A stretch of DNA of 64,000 nucleotides from Aquimarina muelleri DSM 19832 (lineage in GTDB: Bacteria; Bacteroidota; Bacteroidia; Flavobacteriales; Flavobacteriaceae). Position 1 is the first letter of the stretch, and every line of letters begins with the position of its first letter. Under the pieces are notes generated by a model. The model did not search any database. It worked only from the letters and a program-made list of their open reading frames with translations, and was not told the origin of the DNA. This document shows positions 41,628-51,811 of the stretch, in pieces. The stretch spans positions 177,648 to 241,647 of the forward strand of contig NZ_AUML01000003.1 in the NCBI RefSeq assembly GCF_000430665.1. The letters are read 5' to 3'. The position numbers and the translations under genes are program-made.

Positions 41628-41835
41628 ACAATTCTATCTAATTATTATTCTTGACTTTATAATACCCCTAATCATTTAGCTAGTATTACATTTTTACTCT
41701 ATAAATTTAATATAGTAATATACTCAAATTCTAAACACTGTTGTTTCTAAATAAAAAACAATGATATTCATTAATTATTAAGGTAAAATAATCAATTAGC
41801 TTTAAATTAAAAAGAAAAAATAATAAAAATAGCTT

Positions 41836-41843
41836 TATTTTTG
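41836..41843 (+). promoter_or_regulatory. Candidate Bacteroidetes -7 element
   Basis: TATTTTTG matches the TAnnTTTG consensus 15 bases before the ATG of the small gene at 41859. I see no matching TTG at the -33 position, so support is weak. Confidence 0.3.
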
Positions 41844-41858
41844 ATATAACTAATTGTT

Positions 41859-42242
41859 ATGAGATCACAACCAAGAAATAAAAGGTTATATAAGAAAGCT
41901 CTCGAAATATTATCTCTTTCCAGAAATATCTCAACCTATCTTATTCATGATTTAGCTCCATTACAGAATAATGGGAGCGAAAATCCTCATATTTATTTTA
42001 CTGGTGATATTATAAGACAATCTGATGCTTTGGCTCCTAAAATTATAAGTGCCGAAAATCAAATATTTCAGGATGACCGTATAAAACATGCAACTTCTTT
42101 GTTTCATATCACAAACAGGCTTTATAAACATTGTGAACGTTTAGAGCAATCAGAAAGCAATGGTAAAGAGTTTTTAATTCTTTTACGTAAAGAACTCCGC
42201 AAGTTTAAACGTCTACAGCGTTCCTGGAGAATGACTTTGTAA
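41859..42242 (+). CDS. Hypothetical basic, helical protein
   Basis: A 127-residue protein starting MRSQPRNKRLYKKALEIL and ending in a basic stretch (LRKELRKFKRLQRSWRMTL). I do not recognise the family. It has no signal peptide or membrane segment, is rich in Lys/Arg and predicted-helical segments, and has one HCE-containing stretch but no metal-binding pattern. It is divergent from the Lrp-type regulator and may be controlled by it. Codon use and amino-acid order look like a real protein rather than a shadow ORF. Confidence 0.65.
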   Translation: MRSQPRNKRLYKKALEILSLSRNISTYLIHDLAPLQNNGSENPHIYFTGDIIRQSDALAPKIISAENQIFQDDRIKHATSLFHITNRLYKHCERLEQSESNGKEFLILLRKELRKFKRLQRSWRMTL

Positions 42243-42455
42243 TCTTTTATATGATATATACTCAATGATTACAATTTGTTTTAGGCTATAAAACTCCTCT
42301 GAAAGGTTTGAAAAAACACTTAAGAAGTTTTGTTTCCAAATTAGTAGATTATCCATTAAAAGTATTATTAGAAGTCAAAACTAAATAAAACTATTTGGCT
42401 TTGTAAAATACATACTATAAAAAAACAGAATTCAAAAATCATGAAATATATTTTA

Positions 42456-42616
42456 TACGATTTACGAATAAAAATCTCGCATATAATCGCATTCTTTTTC
42501 TACTATATTTTCTTCATAAAATGAAACAATAGCTATGACTATTCTTTAATTTGATTCATCAATCTAGCGAAAAACCTTTGCAATTATTTATACGCAATTC
42601 TCATCCGTAAATCGTA
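42456..42616 (+). mobile_element. 161-bp MITE, copy 2, with TTA target duplication
   Basis: Same 161-bp element and orientation as copy 1, flanked by tta on both sides (42453-42455 and 42617-42619). It lies in the 615-bp gap between the small hypothetical gene and icmF; apart from this and the terminator at 42786 I see nothing else in that gap. Confidence 0.88.
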
Positions 42617-42785
42617 TTACATCCACTATAGCTTTAGCTTTTTTATAATAGTCATCGCTATATTAGAAGCTAATTATAGCAAAGATTATATGTTTGAAGC
42701 TACGTATAAAATACAACAGTGTGTAACTTATGATGAAGAAGATTGAAAAAATCATGAAGAAAATGTCATCCTAAGCTTTAAAAGA

Positions 42786-42828
42786 AAACAACCAACATTT
42801 TGAGCTATAAAATGTTGGTTGTTTTTTT
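42786..42828 (-). terminator. Rho-independent terminator downstream of icmF
   Basis: A strong hairpin with arms aaacaaccaacattt and aaatgttggttgttt, loop about 7 bases, and T-runs on both strands. It lies about 30 bases after the icmF stop codon. Confidence 0.8.
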
Positions 42829-42857
42829 ATCAATTTAATTTTGAAATAGGTATACCA

Positions 42858-45800
42858 TTACATATTACGGCGATATTGCCCTCCTACTTCAAACAAAGAA
42901 GCAGTAATCTGCCCTAAAGAGCATTTTTTTGTAACTTCCATTAAGGCTTCAAAAATATTTTGATTGGTAATTGCCTTTTGTTGTAAATCTTTTAAAAGAG
43001 CTGCCGTATCTTTAGAATTCCCTTTATGAAATTCACTTAGCATTTTAATTTGATATTCTTTTTCTTCTTCGGTTGCACGAATTACTTCTCCTGGTGTTAC
43101 CGTAGGGGATCCTTTAGAGCTTAAAAATGTATTTACCCCTATGATCGGAAATTCTCCATTATGTTTTAACGTTTCATAATACAAGCTTTCTTCTTGTATT
43201 TTACTACGTTGATACATAGTCTCCATAGCTCCTAATACCCCACCTCTTTCCGTAATTCTATCAAACTCTAATAAAACTGCTTCTTCTACAAGATCCGTAA
43301 GCTCTTCTATAATAAAAGACCCTTGTATTGGGTTTTCATTTTTAGCTAACCCCAGTTCTTTATTAATAATTAACTGTATTGCCATTGCTCTACGTACAGA
43401 TTCTTCGGTCGGCGTGGTTATTGCTTCGTCATATGCGTTGGTATGCAATGAATTACAGTTATCATAGATCGCGTACAATGCTTGTAATGTTGTTCGAATA
43501 TCATTAAAATCAATTTCCTGCGCATGCAAGGATCTTCCCGAAGTCTGGATATGATATTTCAACATCTGTGCTCTCGAATTCGCTCCGTACTTTCCTTTTA
43601 GTGCTTTTGCCCATATTTTACGAGCTACACGACCAATAACTGCATATTCAGGATCGATCCCATTAGAGAAAAAGAAAGATAAGTTTGGTCCAAACTTATT
43701 AATATCCATTCCTCTGCTTAAATAATATTCTACATAGGTAAAACCATTAGATAAGGTTAATGCTAATTGGGTTATTGGATTTGCTCCTGCTTCTGCAATA
43801 TGATATCCTGAAATAGAAACAGAATAAAAATTACGAACCAGCTTATTTATAAAATACTCTTGTACATCCCCCATTAATCGCAATGCAAATTCTGTAGAAA
43901 AAATACAGGTATTTTGTGCTTGATCCTCTTTCAAGATATCTGCTTGTATGGTACCTCGAACTGTATTTAATGTTTGTGTTTTAATATCTAGATATACATC
44001 TTCTGGCAAAACCTGATCTCCTGTAACTCCCAAAAGCATCAATCCTAAACCATCGTTACCTTCTGGCAGATCCCCTTGATATTCTGGACGTACAGTTCCT
44101 CTTTCGGTATAGATAGCTTTAATTTTCGCTTCTACTTCAGACTCTAAATTATTTTCTTTAATATATTTTTCACAGTTTTGATCTATTGCTGCATTCATAA
44201 AAAATGCTAACATCATCGGCGCAGGACCATTAATAGTCATACTCACCGATGTCATTGTATGGGTTAAATCAAATCCTGAATATAATTTTTTAGCATCGTC
44301 TAAACAACAAATAGAGACTCCTGCATTACCTATTTTACCATAGATATCGGGTCTTAAATCCGGATCGTTTCCATATAAAGTAACAGAATCAAAAGCTGTA
44401 GAAAGACGTTTTGCATCCATTCCTAAACTTACATAATGAAAACGACGATTGGTTCGCTCTGGCCCTCCTTCTCCTGCAAACATACGGGTTGGATCTTCTC
44501 CTGTGCGTTTAAAAGGATACAATCCAGAGGTATAAGGAAACTCCCCTGGTACATTTTCTTGCAAACACCATTTTAAAACATCTCCCCAAGCTTCATATTT
44601 TGGTAATGCCACTTTAGGAATTTGAGTATGCGATAGAGATTCGGTATGTGTATCTATTCTAATTTCTTTATCCCTAACTTTAAAAGAGTAAATAGGGTCT
44701 TTATATTTTTGGACTTTATCTTTCCAGTTTATTATAATTTCCCAATTATAAGGATCCAGATCTAGTTTTATTTTATCAAATTGATCCAATAGCAGATTTA
44801 GGAAAACTTTGGTGGAATCTTCCTTAACATTACTAAAAATAAGATCCTGATCAATCCCTGATTTTGTCAATATTTCGGTTCCGTTGGATTGGATTTCTGC
44901 TACAGATAATATGGTCTGAAATATCCCAAATAATTTTTGTGCTACTATTGCTTGTGTTGTTGCTTTATCATCATAAGCTCTGTTGTTTTCAGAGATTTCT
45001 GATAAATATCTCGTTCTATTTGGTGGAATAACAAATACTTTTTCAGACATTTCTTTAGAGATAACAAATCCTGACTTTAATGTTGCTCCCGTTTTTTCTA
45101 CTACCTTATCCATTATTGCTTTGTATAAGGTGTTCATACCAGGATCATTAAACTGGGAAGCAATTGTACCGTATACAGGTAAATCTTCTTGTGGTGTATG
45201 CCATAAATTATGGTTACGAACATACTGCTTTTTTACATCTCGTAACGCATCTAAAGATCCTCGTTTATCAAATTTGTTAATTGCTACAAGATCTGCAAAA
45301 TCCAGCATGTCTATTTTTTCTAATTGTGTAGCTGCTCCAAATTCTGGAGTCATTACATACAAAGATGTATCACTATGCTCTAAAATTTCGGTATCGGATT
45401 GCCCAATACCAGATGTTTCTAATATAATTAAATCAAACTCTGCTGCTTTTAACACCTCTATAGCTTGTGCTACATATTTGGATAATGCCAAATTAGATTG
45501 TCTTGTAGCCAGAGAGCGCATATAGACTCGTGGAGAGTTAATTGCATTCATTCTAATTCGATCTCCAAGTAGTGCTCCTCCTGTTTTTCTTTTAGAAGGA
45601 TCTACCGATATTAATCCAATGGTTTTTTCTGGAAAATCTATTAAAAATCTACGAACCAATTCATCTACCAAGGATGATTTTCCTGCTCCACCTGTTCCTG
45701 TAATTCCAAGTACAGGTGTTTTTGAAGTTTTATTTTTTTTATGTATTTGCTCTAAAGCATCTTTTGCTATCTCAGGAAAGTTTTCTGCCGCAGAAATAAC

Positions 45801-46304
45801 CCGTGCAATTGCTCCTATTTGTTTTTCAGCTAAATGATCTACCTCTCCATTAAGACTATCTCCTACAGGAAAATCTGATCTTTGTACCAAATCATTAATC
45901 ATTCCTTGTAAGCCAAGCTCTCTACCATCATCTGGAGAATATATACGAGTTATTCCATAATCCATTAATTCCTTAATTTCTTCTGGAAGGATTACTCCTC
46001 CTCCTCCTCCAAATATTTTTATGTGCGTCGCTCCTTTTTCTTTTAGCAAATCATACATATACTTAAAATACTCATTGTGCCCTCCTTGATAAGAAGTCAT
46101 AGCAATTGCATTAGCATCTTCCTGTATCGCGCAATTCACTACTTCTTCAACACTACGATCATGTCCTAAATGTATAACCTCTACTCCTGTAGATTGTATA
46201 ATACGGCGCATAATATTTATTGCTGCATCATGACCATCAAATAATGAGGCTGCAGTAACAATTCTTACTTTATTCTTTGGGGTATATGGTGCTATTTGTT
46301 CCAT
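42858..46304 (-). CDS. icmF: Fused isobutyryl-CoA mutase (IcmF)
   Basis: An adenosylcobalamin-dependent acyl-CoA mutase with its G-protein chaperone in one chain, 1148 residues from the ATG at 46304 (an in-frame TTG lies two codons upstream). Order: B12-binding domain ([13 protein letters not shown], the D-x-H-x-x motif, residues about 15-150), MeaB-like GTPase (GTGGAGKSS Walker A, NKFDKRG, about 190-430) and mutase barrel (about 530-1100). The active-site segment reads [12 protein letters not shown], as in IcmF, rather than the YPTMYT-type segment of methylmalonyl-CoA mutase. It should interconvert isobutyryl- and n-butyryl-CoA, with the GTPase guarding cofactor loading. A link to branched or short acyl starters for the lipopeptide is speculative. 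Confidence 0.93.
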   Translation of the reverse strand: MEQIAPYTPKNKVRIVTAASLFDGHDAAINIMRRIIQSTGVEVIHLGHDRSVEEVVNCAIQEDANAIAMTSYQGGHNEYFKYMYDLLKEKGATHIKIFGGGGGVILPEEIKELMDYGITRIYSPDDGRELGLQGMINDLVQRSDFPVGDSLNGEVDHLAEKQIGAIARVISAAENFPEIAKDALEQIHKKNKTSKTPVLGITGTGGAGKSSLVDELVRRFLIDFPEKTIGLISVDPSKRKTGGALLGDRIRMNAINSPRVYMRSLATRQSNLALSKYVAQAIEVLKAAEFDLIILETSGIGQSDTEILEHSDTSLYVMTPEFGAATQLEKIDMLDFADLVAINKFDKRGSLDALRDVKKQYVRNHNLWHTPQEDLPVYGTIASQFNDPGMNTLYKAIMDKVVEKTGATLKSGFVISKEMSEKVFVIPPNRTRYLSEISENNRAYDDKATTQAIVAQKLFGIFQTILSVAEIQSNGTEILTKSGIDQDLIFSNVKEDSTKVFLNLLLDQFDKIKLDLDPYNWEIIINWKDKVQKYKDPIYSFKVRDKEIRIDTHTESLSHTQIPKVALPKYEAWGDVLKWCLQENVPGEFPYTSGLYPFKRTGEDPTRMFAGEGGPERTNRRFHYVSLGMDAKRLSTAFDSVTLYGNDPDLRPDIYGKIGNAGVSICCLDDAKKLYSGFDLTHTMTSVSMTINGPAPMMLAFFMNAAIDQNCEKYIKENNLESEVEAKIKAIYTERGTVRPEYQGDLPEGNDGLGLMLLGVTGDQVLPEDVYLDIKTQTLNTVRGTIQADILKEDQAQNTCIFSTEFALRLMGDVQEYFINKLVRNFYSVSISGYHIAEAGANPITQLALTLSNGFTYVEYYLSRGMDINKFGPNLSFFFSNGIDPEYAVIGRVARKIWAKALKGKYGANSRAQMLKYHIQTSGRSLHAQEIDFNDIRTTLQALYAIYDNCNSLHTNAYDEAITTPTEESVRRAMAIQLIINKELGLAKNENPIQGSFIIEELTDLVEEAVLLEFDRITERGGVLGAMETMYQRSKIQEESLYYETLKHNGEFPIIGVNTFLSSKGSPTVTPGEVIRATEEEKEYQIKMLSEFHKGNSKDTAALLKDLQQKAITNQNIFEALMEVTKKCSLGQITASLFEVGGQYRRNM

Positions 46305-46584
46305 TATCAATAAAAAGTGAATTTAACGATGCCAATTTACGAAATATGCATCAAAAACGAGAGTTTATTTAGAATTATATAATTTATTTATACAATTTTA
46401 TCTTTACGTTGTTTTAAGTTCAAATTTAAGGCAAATTATCTATGCTTTTTTGACAATTATACATGTATCGACTCTCTAAATTTATAATCTACTAAAAAGA
46501 AGAAGATTATCGAAATCTAAACTAAGGTAATTACTAAAAATGATTTCAATAGTAGTAAGTTTATACTCTTAAATTTATGCTACA

Positions 46585-47439
46585 ATGAAAAAAACAATCG
46601 TATTGATTAACTGTCCTGATAAAAAAGGAATTATTGCAACTGTTACTAATTTTATTTTAGCAAAAAAAGGAAACACAACCTATGTGGAGCAACATGTAGA
46701 TCATGAGTTAAAAGGTTTTTTTATGCGATTAGAATGTGAATTCGATCAAGACGAAAAGAAACTAGCTTTATTTAAAAAATCTTTCACTACCAATGTTGCT
46801 AAAAACCACCATATGCATTGGGAAATGTATAATGCTGAGAAAACACCCAAAATGGCTCTTTTTGTTTCTAAATATGATCATTGTCTTTATGATATTTTAG
46901 GAAGATATGCTTCAGGAGAATTAAATGTAAAAATACCTGTAATTATAAGTAATCACAAAGATCTTAAACCTATAGCTGATGCTTTTAATGTTCCGTTCGC
47001 ATATATCCCTGTTACAAAAGCTACTAAAGAAAAAGCAGAATCACAACAATTAGAACTTCTTAAAGAACATAAGATCGATTTTATTGTTCTTGCAAGGTAT
47101 ATGCAAATTCTTTCTGCAAATTTTGTAACACAATATCCACATAAAATTATAAACATACACCATTCCTTTTTACCTGCATTTCCAGGGGCAAAACCATATC
47201 ACTCTGCATACGAAAGAGGTGTAAAAATCATTGGAGCAACTAGTCATTATGTAACTTCTGATTTGGATGAAGGACCTATTATAGAGCAAGAGGTTGTTCG
47301 GGTATCTCATATACACAATGTACAGGACTTTATTCTTAAAGGCAGGGATCTTGAAAAAATAGTATTATCCCGTGCTATTAAACATCATATTGAAAGAAAA
47401 GTACTCGTTTACAATAATAAGACTGTAATTTTTTCATAA
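46585..47439 (+). CDS. purU: Formyltetrahydrofolate deformylase PurU
   Basis: A 284-residue cytosolic enzyme that hydrolyses 10-formyl-THF to formate and THF. It has an N-terminal ACT domain (LINCPDKKGIIATVTNFI, residues 5-80) and a C-terminal formyltransferase-fold domain with IINIHHSFLPAFPGAKPY (Asn and His of the catalytic set) and TSDLDEGPI (catalytic Asp). Length matches the family. It is divergent from icmF, with a 280-bp intergenic region, and overlaps the convergent metallo-hydrolase gene by 6 bases at the 3' end. No terminator separates them. Confidence 0.95.
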   Translation: MKKTIVLINCPDKKGIIATVTNFILAKKGNTTYVEQHVDHELKGFFMRLECEFDQDEKKLALFKKSFTTNVAKNHHMHWEMYNAEKTPKMALFVSKYDHCLYDILGRYASGELNVKIPVIISNHKDLKPIADAFNVPFAYIPVTKATKEKAESQQLELLKEHKIDFIVLARYMQILSANFVTQYPHKIINIHHSFLPAFPGAKPYHSAYERGVKIIGATSHYVTSDLDEGPIIEQEVVRVSHIHNVQDFILKGRDLEKIVLSRAIKHHIERKVLVYNNKTVIFS

Positions 47440-48390
47440 AGAAAAAATATCTCCTGTATTAGCAATACGATATCCCTGTTTTTCGAGTTTTATTCTTTCT
47501 TTAGACACTTTTTGTAAGATTGGATTAGAATGATTAAAGTGAATAAATATAATTTTGGATTTTACTTCTTTTGATTCTTTGTTGAATAATTTGATAGTTT
47601 CTTCTATAAAAGGATGCGGAACTTCTGCCATTGGTCTAGGGATCTCGCCATTCTTAAAAAATGTTGCGTCAATAAATGCATAATCTACTTTTTTTACTTC
47701 TTTTACTATATCCTTTTTCCAGAAGGACCATTTATTAATATCTGGTATAAAAAGTGCTTTTTTATTGCTACCTATAATTTTATATCCAACAGTCTCTGAA
47801 TATTCATCTCTATGGGGAACTAAAAAAGGAGTAACCTGTATGGTTTCTGTTATTTGTAATAAAACATCTGTTTTTATCGGGTGGATAGTTATATTCTGTA
47901 AAGAAACTAATTGTGACCATGGGCCATTGTTTTCAAGAAAAGATCGCATTCTTGGCATTGCATACACAGGTATATTTTTTGCCCCCATTGCCTCTCTTCC
48001 AAAATACATTAACCCTGTATAGTGTCCAATATGGGCATGAGTCAAAAACACTCCATCTATTATATTTTTATTTTTTAAATGGTCACTTTCTAAAATCGAT
48101 AATTGTTCTGGCATATCTGGTGTGGCTTCAAAAATAAATTTCTTATTATTATTTTTATCGACCACCCCCAAAGATGTAACTAGCGCTTTATGAACCTTAT
48201 TTTCTTTAACAGCTTCAAATTCTTTACTATTATTTATATGAGGAAAACCACCATCCTGAGCCACTCCTAAAACAACAATATACGTATCTGCTGTGTTCTG
48301 TAAAAAGGATTTGCTTTTCATCGATACTTTATCTCTTTTACAGGAGATAATCAAAATAGATACTAATAAAAAAATAAAGTTTCGTTTCAT
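47434..48390 (-). CDS. PqqB-like metallo-beta-lactamase-fold lipoprotein
   Basis: A 318-residue protein with a lipoprotein signal (MKRNFIFLLVSILIISC, Cys about residue 17), so probably anchored in the cell envelope. The MBL-fold core is visible: VVLGVAQDGGFPH and a metal-binding LTHAHIGHYTGL, where the usual HxHxDH has Gly in place of Asp, as in PqqB-like members. Late histidines (VPHRDE, FIHFNHSN) could complete the site. No pqq genes are nearby, so a role in PQQ synthesis is unlikely; the substrate is unknown. Confidence 0.85.
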   Translation of the reverse strand: MKRNFIFLLVSILIISCKRDKVSMKSKSFLQNTADTYIVVLGVAQDGGFPHINNSKEFEAVKENKVHKALVTSLGVVDKNNNKKFIFEATPDMPEQLSILESDHLKNKNIIDGVFLTHAHIGHYTGLMYFGREAMGAKNIPVYAMPRMRSFLENNGPWSQLVSLQNITIHPIKTDVLLQITETIQVTPFLVPHRDEYSETVGYKIIGSNKKALFIPDINKWSFWKKDIVKEVKKVDYAFIDATFFKNGEIPRPMAEVPHPFIEETIKLFNKESKEVKSKIIFIHFNHSNPILQKVSKERIKLEKQGYRIANTGDIFSL

Positions 48391-48511
48391 CTGCTTATAT
48401 TTATTGTTTTTTAACTCTCATCATGAGTTTACCACCTTTCGAGGCTTGCCTCGAAAATAAAATATATTTTCAGAAGCATATTAGCTTATCTATTATTTAG
48501 TAAATTGGCAT

Positions 48512-48519
48512 TAACTTTG
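48512..48519 (+). promoter_or_regulatory. Candidate Bacteroidetes -7 element for the DUF4197 gene
   Basis: TAACTTTG matches TAnnTTTG 45 bases before the ATG at 48564. The upstream -33 element is not clear. Confidence 0.4.
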
Positions 48520-48563
48520 CATTCATTTAACTCTAATTACAATCTCAAACCTAACAAGAAATT

Positions 48564-49277
48564 ATGAAACAAATTTTTATTATACTTACTGTTTTTTTGA
48601 TGTCCAGTTGTGCCGAATTACAACAAGTTGTAAATAATCTACCACAGGCTACAGGGGGTGGATTTGGAATAAGCAATCTAGATATTGCAAACGGACTTAA
48701 AGAAGCTTTAAATAACGGGGTAGATAAAGAGGTTACTAAATTAACCCAAAAAGGTGGTTTTTATAATAATCAACTAGTAAAAATACTTCTTCCGCAGGAA
48801 TTACAAAAAGTAGATAAAGCTTTAAGAGATATTGGATTAGGCAAACTTGCAGACGAAGGCTTAAAAGTTCTTAATCGTGCTGCAGAAGATGCTGTGAAAG
48901 AAGCTACACCTATATTCGTAAGTGCGGTACAACAAATTACATTTAATGATGCCAGGCAAATTCTATTAGGCAGTGATAACTCTGCTACCAAATATCTGGA
49001 AAACAAAACCCAAACTCAACTTTATCAAAAATTTAATCCTGTAATCAATAAATCTTTTTCTAAAGTAGGAGCTGATAAAATATGGTCTAATATCATCCGA
49101 AAATACAACACTATCCCTTTTACAAACAACGTAAATCCTGATTTAACAGATTATGTAACAAGTCAAGCTCTTAAAGGTGTATATACAATGATCGCTGTTG
49201 AAGAAAAAGATATTAGAACCAAACTAAACTCCAGAACATCTGATTTATTAAAAAGAGTATTTGCTCTACAAGATTAA
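48564..49277 (+). CDS. DUF4197 family lipoprotein
   Basis: A 237-residue protein with a lipoprotein signal (MKQIFIILTVFLMSSC). It is followed by the features I associate with DUF4197: GLKEALNNGVDKEV, the KILLPQELQKVDKALRDIGLG region and the C-terminal DYVTSQALKGVYTMIAVEEKDI. It is largely alpha-helical and likely faces the periplasm or outer membrane. The function of this family is not known. An 8-bp-arm hairpin (ttcgaggc/gcctcgaa, 48438-48455) lies upstream in the divergent intergenic region. Confidence 0.88.
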   Translation: MKQIFIILTVFLMSSCAELQQVVNNLPQATGGGFGISNLDIANGLKEALNNGVDKEVTKLTQKGGFYNNQLVKILLPQELQKVDKALRDIGLGKLADEGLKVLNRAAEDAVKEATPIFVSAVQQITFNDARQILLGSDNSATKYLENKTQTQLYQKFNPVINKSFSKVGADKIWSNIIRKYNTIPFTNNVNPDLTDYVTSQALKGVYTMIAVEEKDIRTKLNSRTSDLLKRVFALQD

Positions 49278-49599
49278 CAAAACAAAGCTGTACACAATAT
49301 TACTATCTTAAATCAATAACCTTGGAGTAAGTTCACGGAGGTATAAGTTTTCGAAGCAAGTCTTGGGGAATTAATCCCTTTTATTGAGGGTTAAAATAAA
49401 AAATTAAATTTTCTTATGGGCTGCCAAGAACAGGCTTAACTTCACCGCTTCTACTATAGCAAATTTATAGTAGAAAGGACGTAGCTACTTTTATTTATTT
49501 TAAACATTTATAACAACTTTAAATTATGTTAACTAGGTATTAAGATCTTGTTTCTTGCATATCTATTATTTTTGTGATATATAATGTAAGAATATAAAA
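49278..49599. other. Intergenic region without a gene
   Basis: About 320 bp with no ORF of note. It holds an imperfect hairpin tctactatagcaaatttatagtaga (about 49458-49482) and, near its right end, the promoter candidate at 49567. Confidence 0.5.
49567..49574 (+). promoter_or_regulatory. Candidate Bacteroidetes -7 element
   Basis: TATTTTTG matches TAnnTTTG 26 bases before the ATG at 49600; a TTG at 49548-49550 is at a slightly short spacing of 16. Confidence 0.4.
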
Positions 49600-49776
49600 A
49601 TGTTTCCTTGGTTAAAAAATAAAACTGAATTACAAAAATTACAATATCACTATTGTAAACTAATGAAAAATGCTTATAAATTGGCGCTTACCGATAAAGA
49701 CAAAAGTGACCAACTCCACAAAAAAGCAAATGAAATTTTGGTTAAAATAAAAAAAATAGAAAAGCAATTAGCTTAA
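49600..49776 (+). CDS. Lacal_2735 family small protein
   Basis: A 58-residue protein starting MFPWLKNKTELQKLQYHYCK and ending KKIEKQLA. The layout is a short hydrophobic/aromatic start followed by a charged helical, probably coiled-coil, hairpin with a YxKL..AY.LA pattern. It resembles the small Lacal_2735-type proteins common in Flavobacteriaceae, whose function is unknown. It ends 12 bases from the convergent alpha/beta hydrolase gene. Confidence 0.75.
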   Translation: MFPWLKNKTELQKLQYHYCKLMKNAYKLALTDKDKSDQLHKKANEILVKIKKIEKQLA

Positions 49777-49788
49777 AAAAAAATATTT

Positions 49789-50577
49789 TCACAAGCTATT
49801 ACTTATAAATGCAATAGATTGTTGGTTAAAAATTTCTGGTTGCTCTACATTTACTACATGCCCAGAATTTTTGACAATAAATAAGTTAGAAAATTGATGG
49901 GCTGCAACTACTTTCTCTACAGATGGTAAAAAAAGATAATCCTCTTCTCCCATCATATACAATGTAGGAATACTAATATCTTTTGACCTAAAAAATCGAA
50001 GTAATGGATTAATTTCTGAAGTTAATTTATACCATTTTATAAACTCTTTTTGACACAATTTCTTAGCTTCATTAGCAAATAGCAATCTGGATTTTCTATG
50101 ATTTTTTTTAGGCATTATAATAAAAGCAAAAAGCTTATACAACATCATATATGGGATTACTGATTTAAATATAACCCCTAGTCGCATTAATATTTGAGAC
50201 CTAAGATTAAGCTTCATTATCGCTCCACCCATGATCATACTCGATACACGATTCGGATATTTTTCCGCCAGACTTCTAATCAAAATAGTACCTAAAGATA
50301 TCCCTACAAAATGAGATTTTTCTATTCCTTCTTTATTAATAACTTCAACTATATCTTCAGTTATTGAATCAAAAGTGTATTTAGAATTAAAAGCATCTTT
50401 AAAAACAGGTTTTGATTTACCATGTCCTCTAAGGTCTAACAAAAGTACATTAAAATGATTTCTAAATTCTCTAACTTGTTTATACCAAATAGAAGAACTA
50501 CCTCCTGCTCCATGAACAAAAGTCACCCATTTTTCGCTATCAGGATGTTTATATATTGAATAATTAAGCAATACCAA
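49789..50577 (-). CDS. Alpha/beta hydrolase
   Basis: A 262-residue alpha/beta-hydrolase fold enzyme with the oxyanion-hole HGAGG, the nucleophile elbow GISLG (Ser about residue 96), the acid region MGEEDYLF and the catalytic His in NSGHVVNVEQP. It has no signal peptide. Two codons before the first usable start there is an in-frame stop and no ATG fits, so translation probably begins at a TTG (50577, or the TTG at 50571). The substrate cannot be predicted. Confidence 0.9.
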   Translation of the reverse strand: MVLLNYSIYKHPDSEKWVTFVHGAGGSSSIWYKQVREFRNHFNVLLLDLRGHGKSKPVFKDAFNSKYTFDSITEDIVEVINKEGIEKSHFVGISLGTILIRSLAEKYPNRVSSMIMGGAIMKLNLRSQILMRLGVIFKSVIPYMMLYKLFAFIIMPKKNHRKSRLLFANEAKKLCQKEFIKWYKLTSEINPLLRFFRSKDISIPTLYMMGEEDYLFLPSVEKVVAAHQFSNLFIVKNSGHVVNVEQPEIFNQQSIAFISNSL

Positions 50578-50655
50578 AAATTATTTTAGATATTCAAAAA
50601 TAGGAACTTATTTTTGATAAAAGAGCATGTTTACCTTATTTATAGAAACGTTTAT

Positions 50656-51453
50656 TTATTCTTCTTTTAATTCACAAGACTCATGAAGTGTTTTAAAGTA
50701 AGAAAAAGCATCTACCAAACGTGATCCATACCAAGAAAAATATTCCCCATCTACCAAAAGTGTTTTAGTATTATTGTTTAGTTCTACAATATGTTTGTTT
50801 GTAAAAGGAAAAGGTTCTGAGGATAACATAATTAAATCTAAATCCTTAAAAACATTAAGTTCCTTTAAAAGAATTTCTGGATAGCGATCTTTATCTCCAA
50901 AAACATTTATGAAACCAGCAGTTTCCAACATATAATTTATAAATGTTCCTTTACCAGCTACCATCCAAGGGTTTTTCCATATAAAATAAGCAACTTTTTT
51001 TAGAGGTATATCTTTTATGAAAGAAGCGAACTTCTCTTTCTCTAATTTAATTTTAGATATCAATAAGACTGCTTCTTTCTTTTTTTTAAAAAGATCTCCA
51101 TATTGTTCTATCATTACAAAAGTTTCTGAAATAGAACAAATACTAGAGACATGCACTTTATATTCTTTTTCTAAGCGCTCTACTATTTCTTTTGTGTTTT
51201 CTTCTTTATTACAAAGGATTATATCTGGATGTAACTCTTTTATCTTCTCATAATTAATTTTTTTGGTCCCTCCTACGATAACTTTCTGTTTTCTTATATT
51301 TTCTGGATGCACACAAAATTTAGTAACCCCTACAATCTTATCTAACAACCCTAAATCTACCAATAATTCGGTTTGAGAAGGAACAAGAGAAACAATACGC
51401 TCTATAGGTTTGGTTATATTAATTTCTCTACCCATTTGATCTTTACTTATCAT
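50656..51453 (-). CDS. BtuF/helical-backbone metal receptor-like binding protein
   Basis: A 265-residue protein of the periplasmic-binding-protein class III fold (vitamin B12 / Fe-siderophore type). It opens with RIVSLVPSQTELLVDLGL, followed by VGVTKFCVHP, the PDIILCNKEEN loop and WKNPWMVAGKGTFINYML in the second lobe. It lacks a signal peptide, unlike transporter-associated members, and no permease or ATPase gene is adjacent. It may bind a cofactor in the cytoplasm. A B12 link to icmF is tempting but unproven. Confidence 0.85.
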   Translation of the reverse strand: MISKDQMGREINITKPIERIVSLVPSQTELLVDLGLLDKIVGVTKFCVHPENIRKQKVIVGGTKKINYEKIKELHPDIILCNKEENTKEIVERLEKEYKVHVSSICSISETFVMIEQYGDLFKKKKEAVLLISKIKLEKEKFASFIKDIPLKKVAYFIWKNPWMVAGKGTFINYMLETAGFINVFGDKDRYPEILLKELNVFKDLDLIMLSSEPFPFTNKHIVELNNNTKTLLVDGEYFSWYGSRLVDAFSYFKTLHESCELKEE

Positions 51454-51571
51454 AATCTTCCGTATATCCTAACTAAAAAAAACATAAACACTTAAATATT
51501 AACGTTTTAAATTTCATATTATTAAAAATAATGGCTAAATTAGAAATTATTAATATTTAAACTTTGGGGCT

Positions 51572-51688
51572 ATGAATTCAGTACTACTAAGTATTACCAT
51601 TTACAGTATAATGGTATTTTTCGTTGTTTTTATTGCATACAGTCTTTACGGATATGCAAAACAAGTCTTTAATGCTAATAGACGTTAA
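51572..51688 (+). CDS. Small single-pass membrane protein
   Basis: A 38-residue ORF: short N-terminus, one hydrophobic segment (ITIYSIMVFFVVFIAYSLYG) and a basic tail ending NRR. It is preceded by a purine-rich stretch (ggggcta) close to the ATG. I recognise no family. It stands alone between two minus-strand genes, with a shared inverted repeat after it. Confidence 0.5.
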   Translation: MNSVLLSITIYSIMVFFVVFIAYSLYGYAKQVFNANRR

Positions 51689-51703
51689 TTCGATTTTTAA
51701 AAA

Positions 51704-51806
51704 AAGCTGTCTGAAAAGATTTACGTTATTCTACTTTAGATTAAATTTGGATATTAATTTTTCATATAATCTAATGACAAGTATATAAATACTTTTTAGA
51801 CAGCTT
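51704..51806 (-). terminator. Long-loop inverted repeat, probable terminator for pyrF
   Basis: Arms aagctgtctgaaaag and ctttttagacagctt pair at 14 of 15 positions with about 73 bases between them. A T-run follows on the minus strand just after the pyrF stop. On the plus strand it also follows the small membrane-protein gene. Confidence 0.5.
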
Positions 51807-51811
51807 AATTT

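Noticed and set aside
47434..48390. PQQ biosynthesis protein PqqB
   Set aside because: The protein is a lipoprotein-signal-bearing homologue and no other pqq genes are present.
48438..48455. Hairpin ttcgaggc/gcctcgaa as a terminator
   Set aside because: It lies between divergent genes and has no T-run, so it does not end a transcript; an operator role cannot be supported.
49318..49360. Possible shared repeat with 62730-62760 (ataacct[tc]ggag start)
   Set aside because: Only the first dozen bases agree; the rest diverges too much to call a repeat family from this window.
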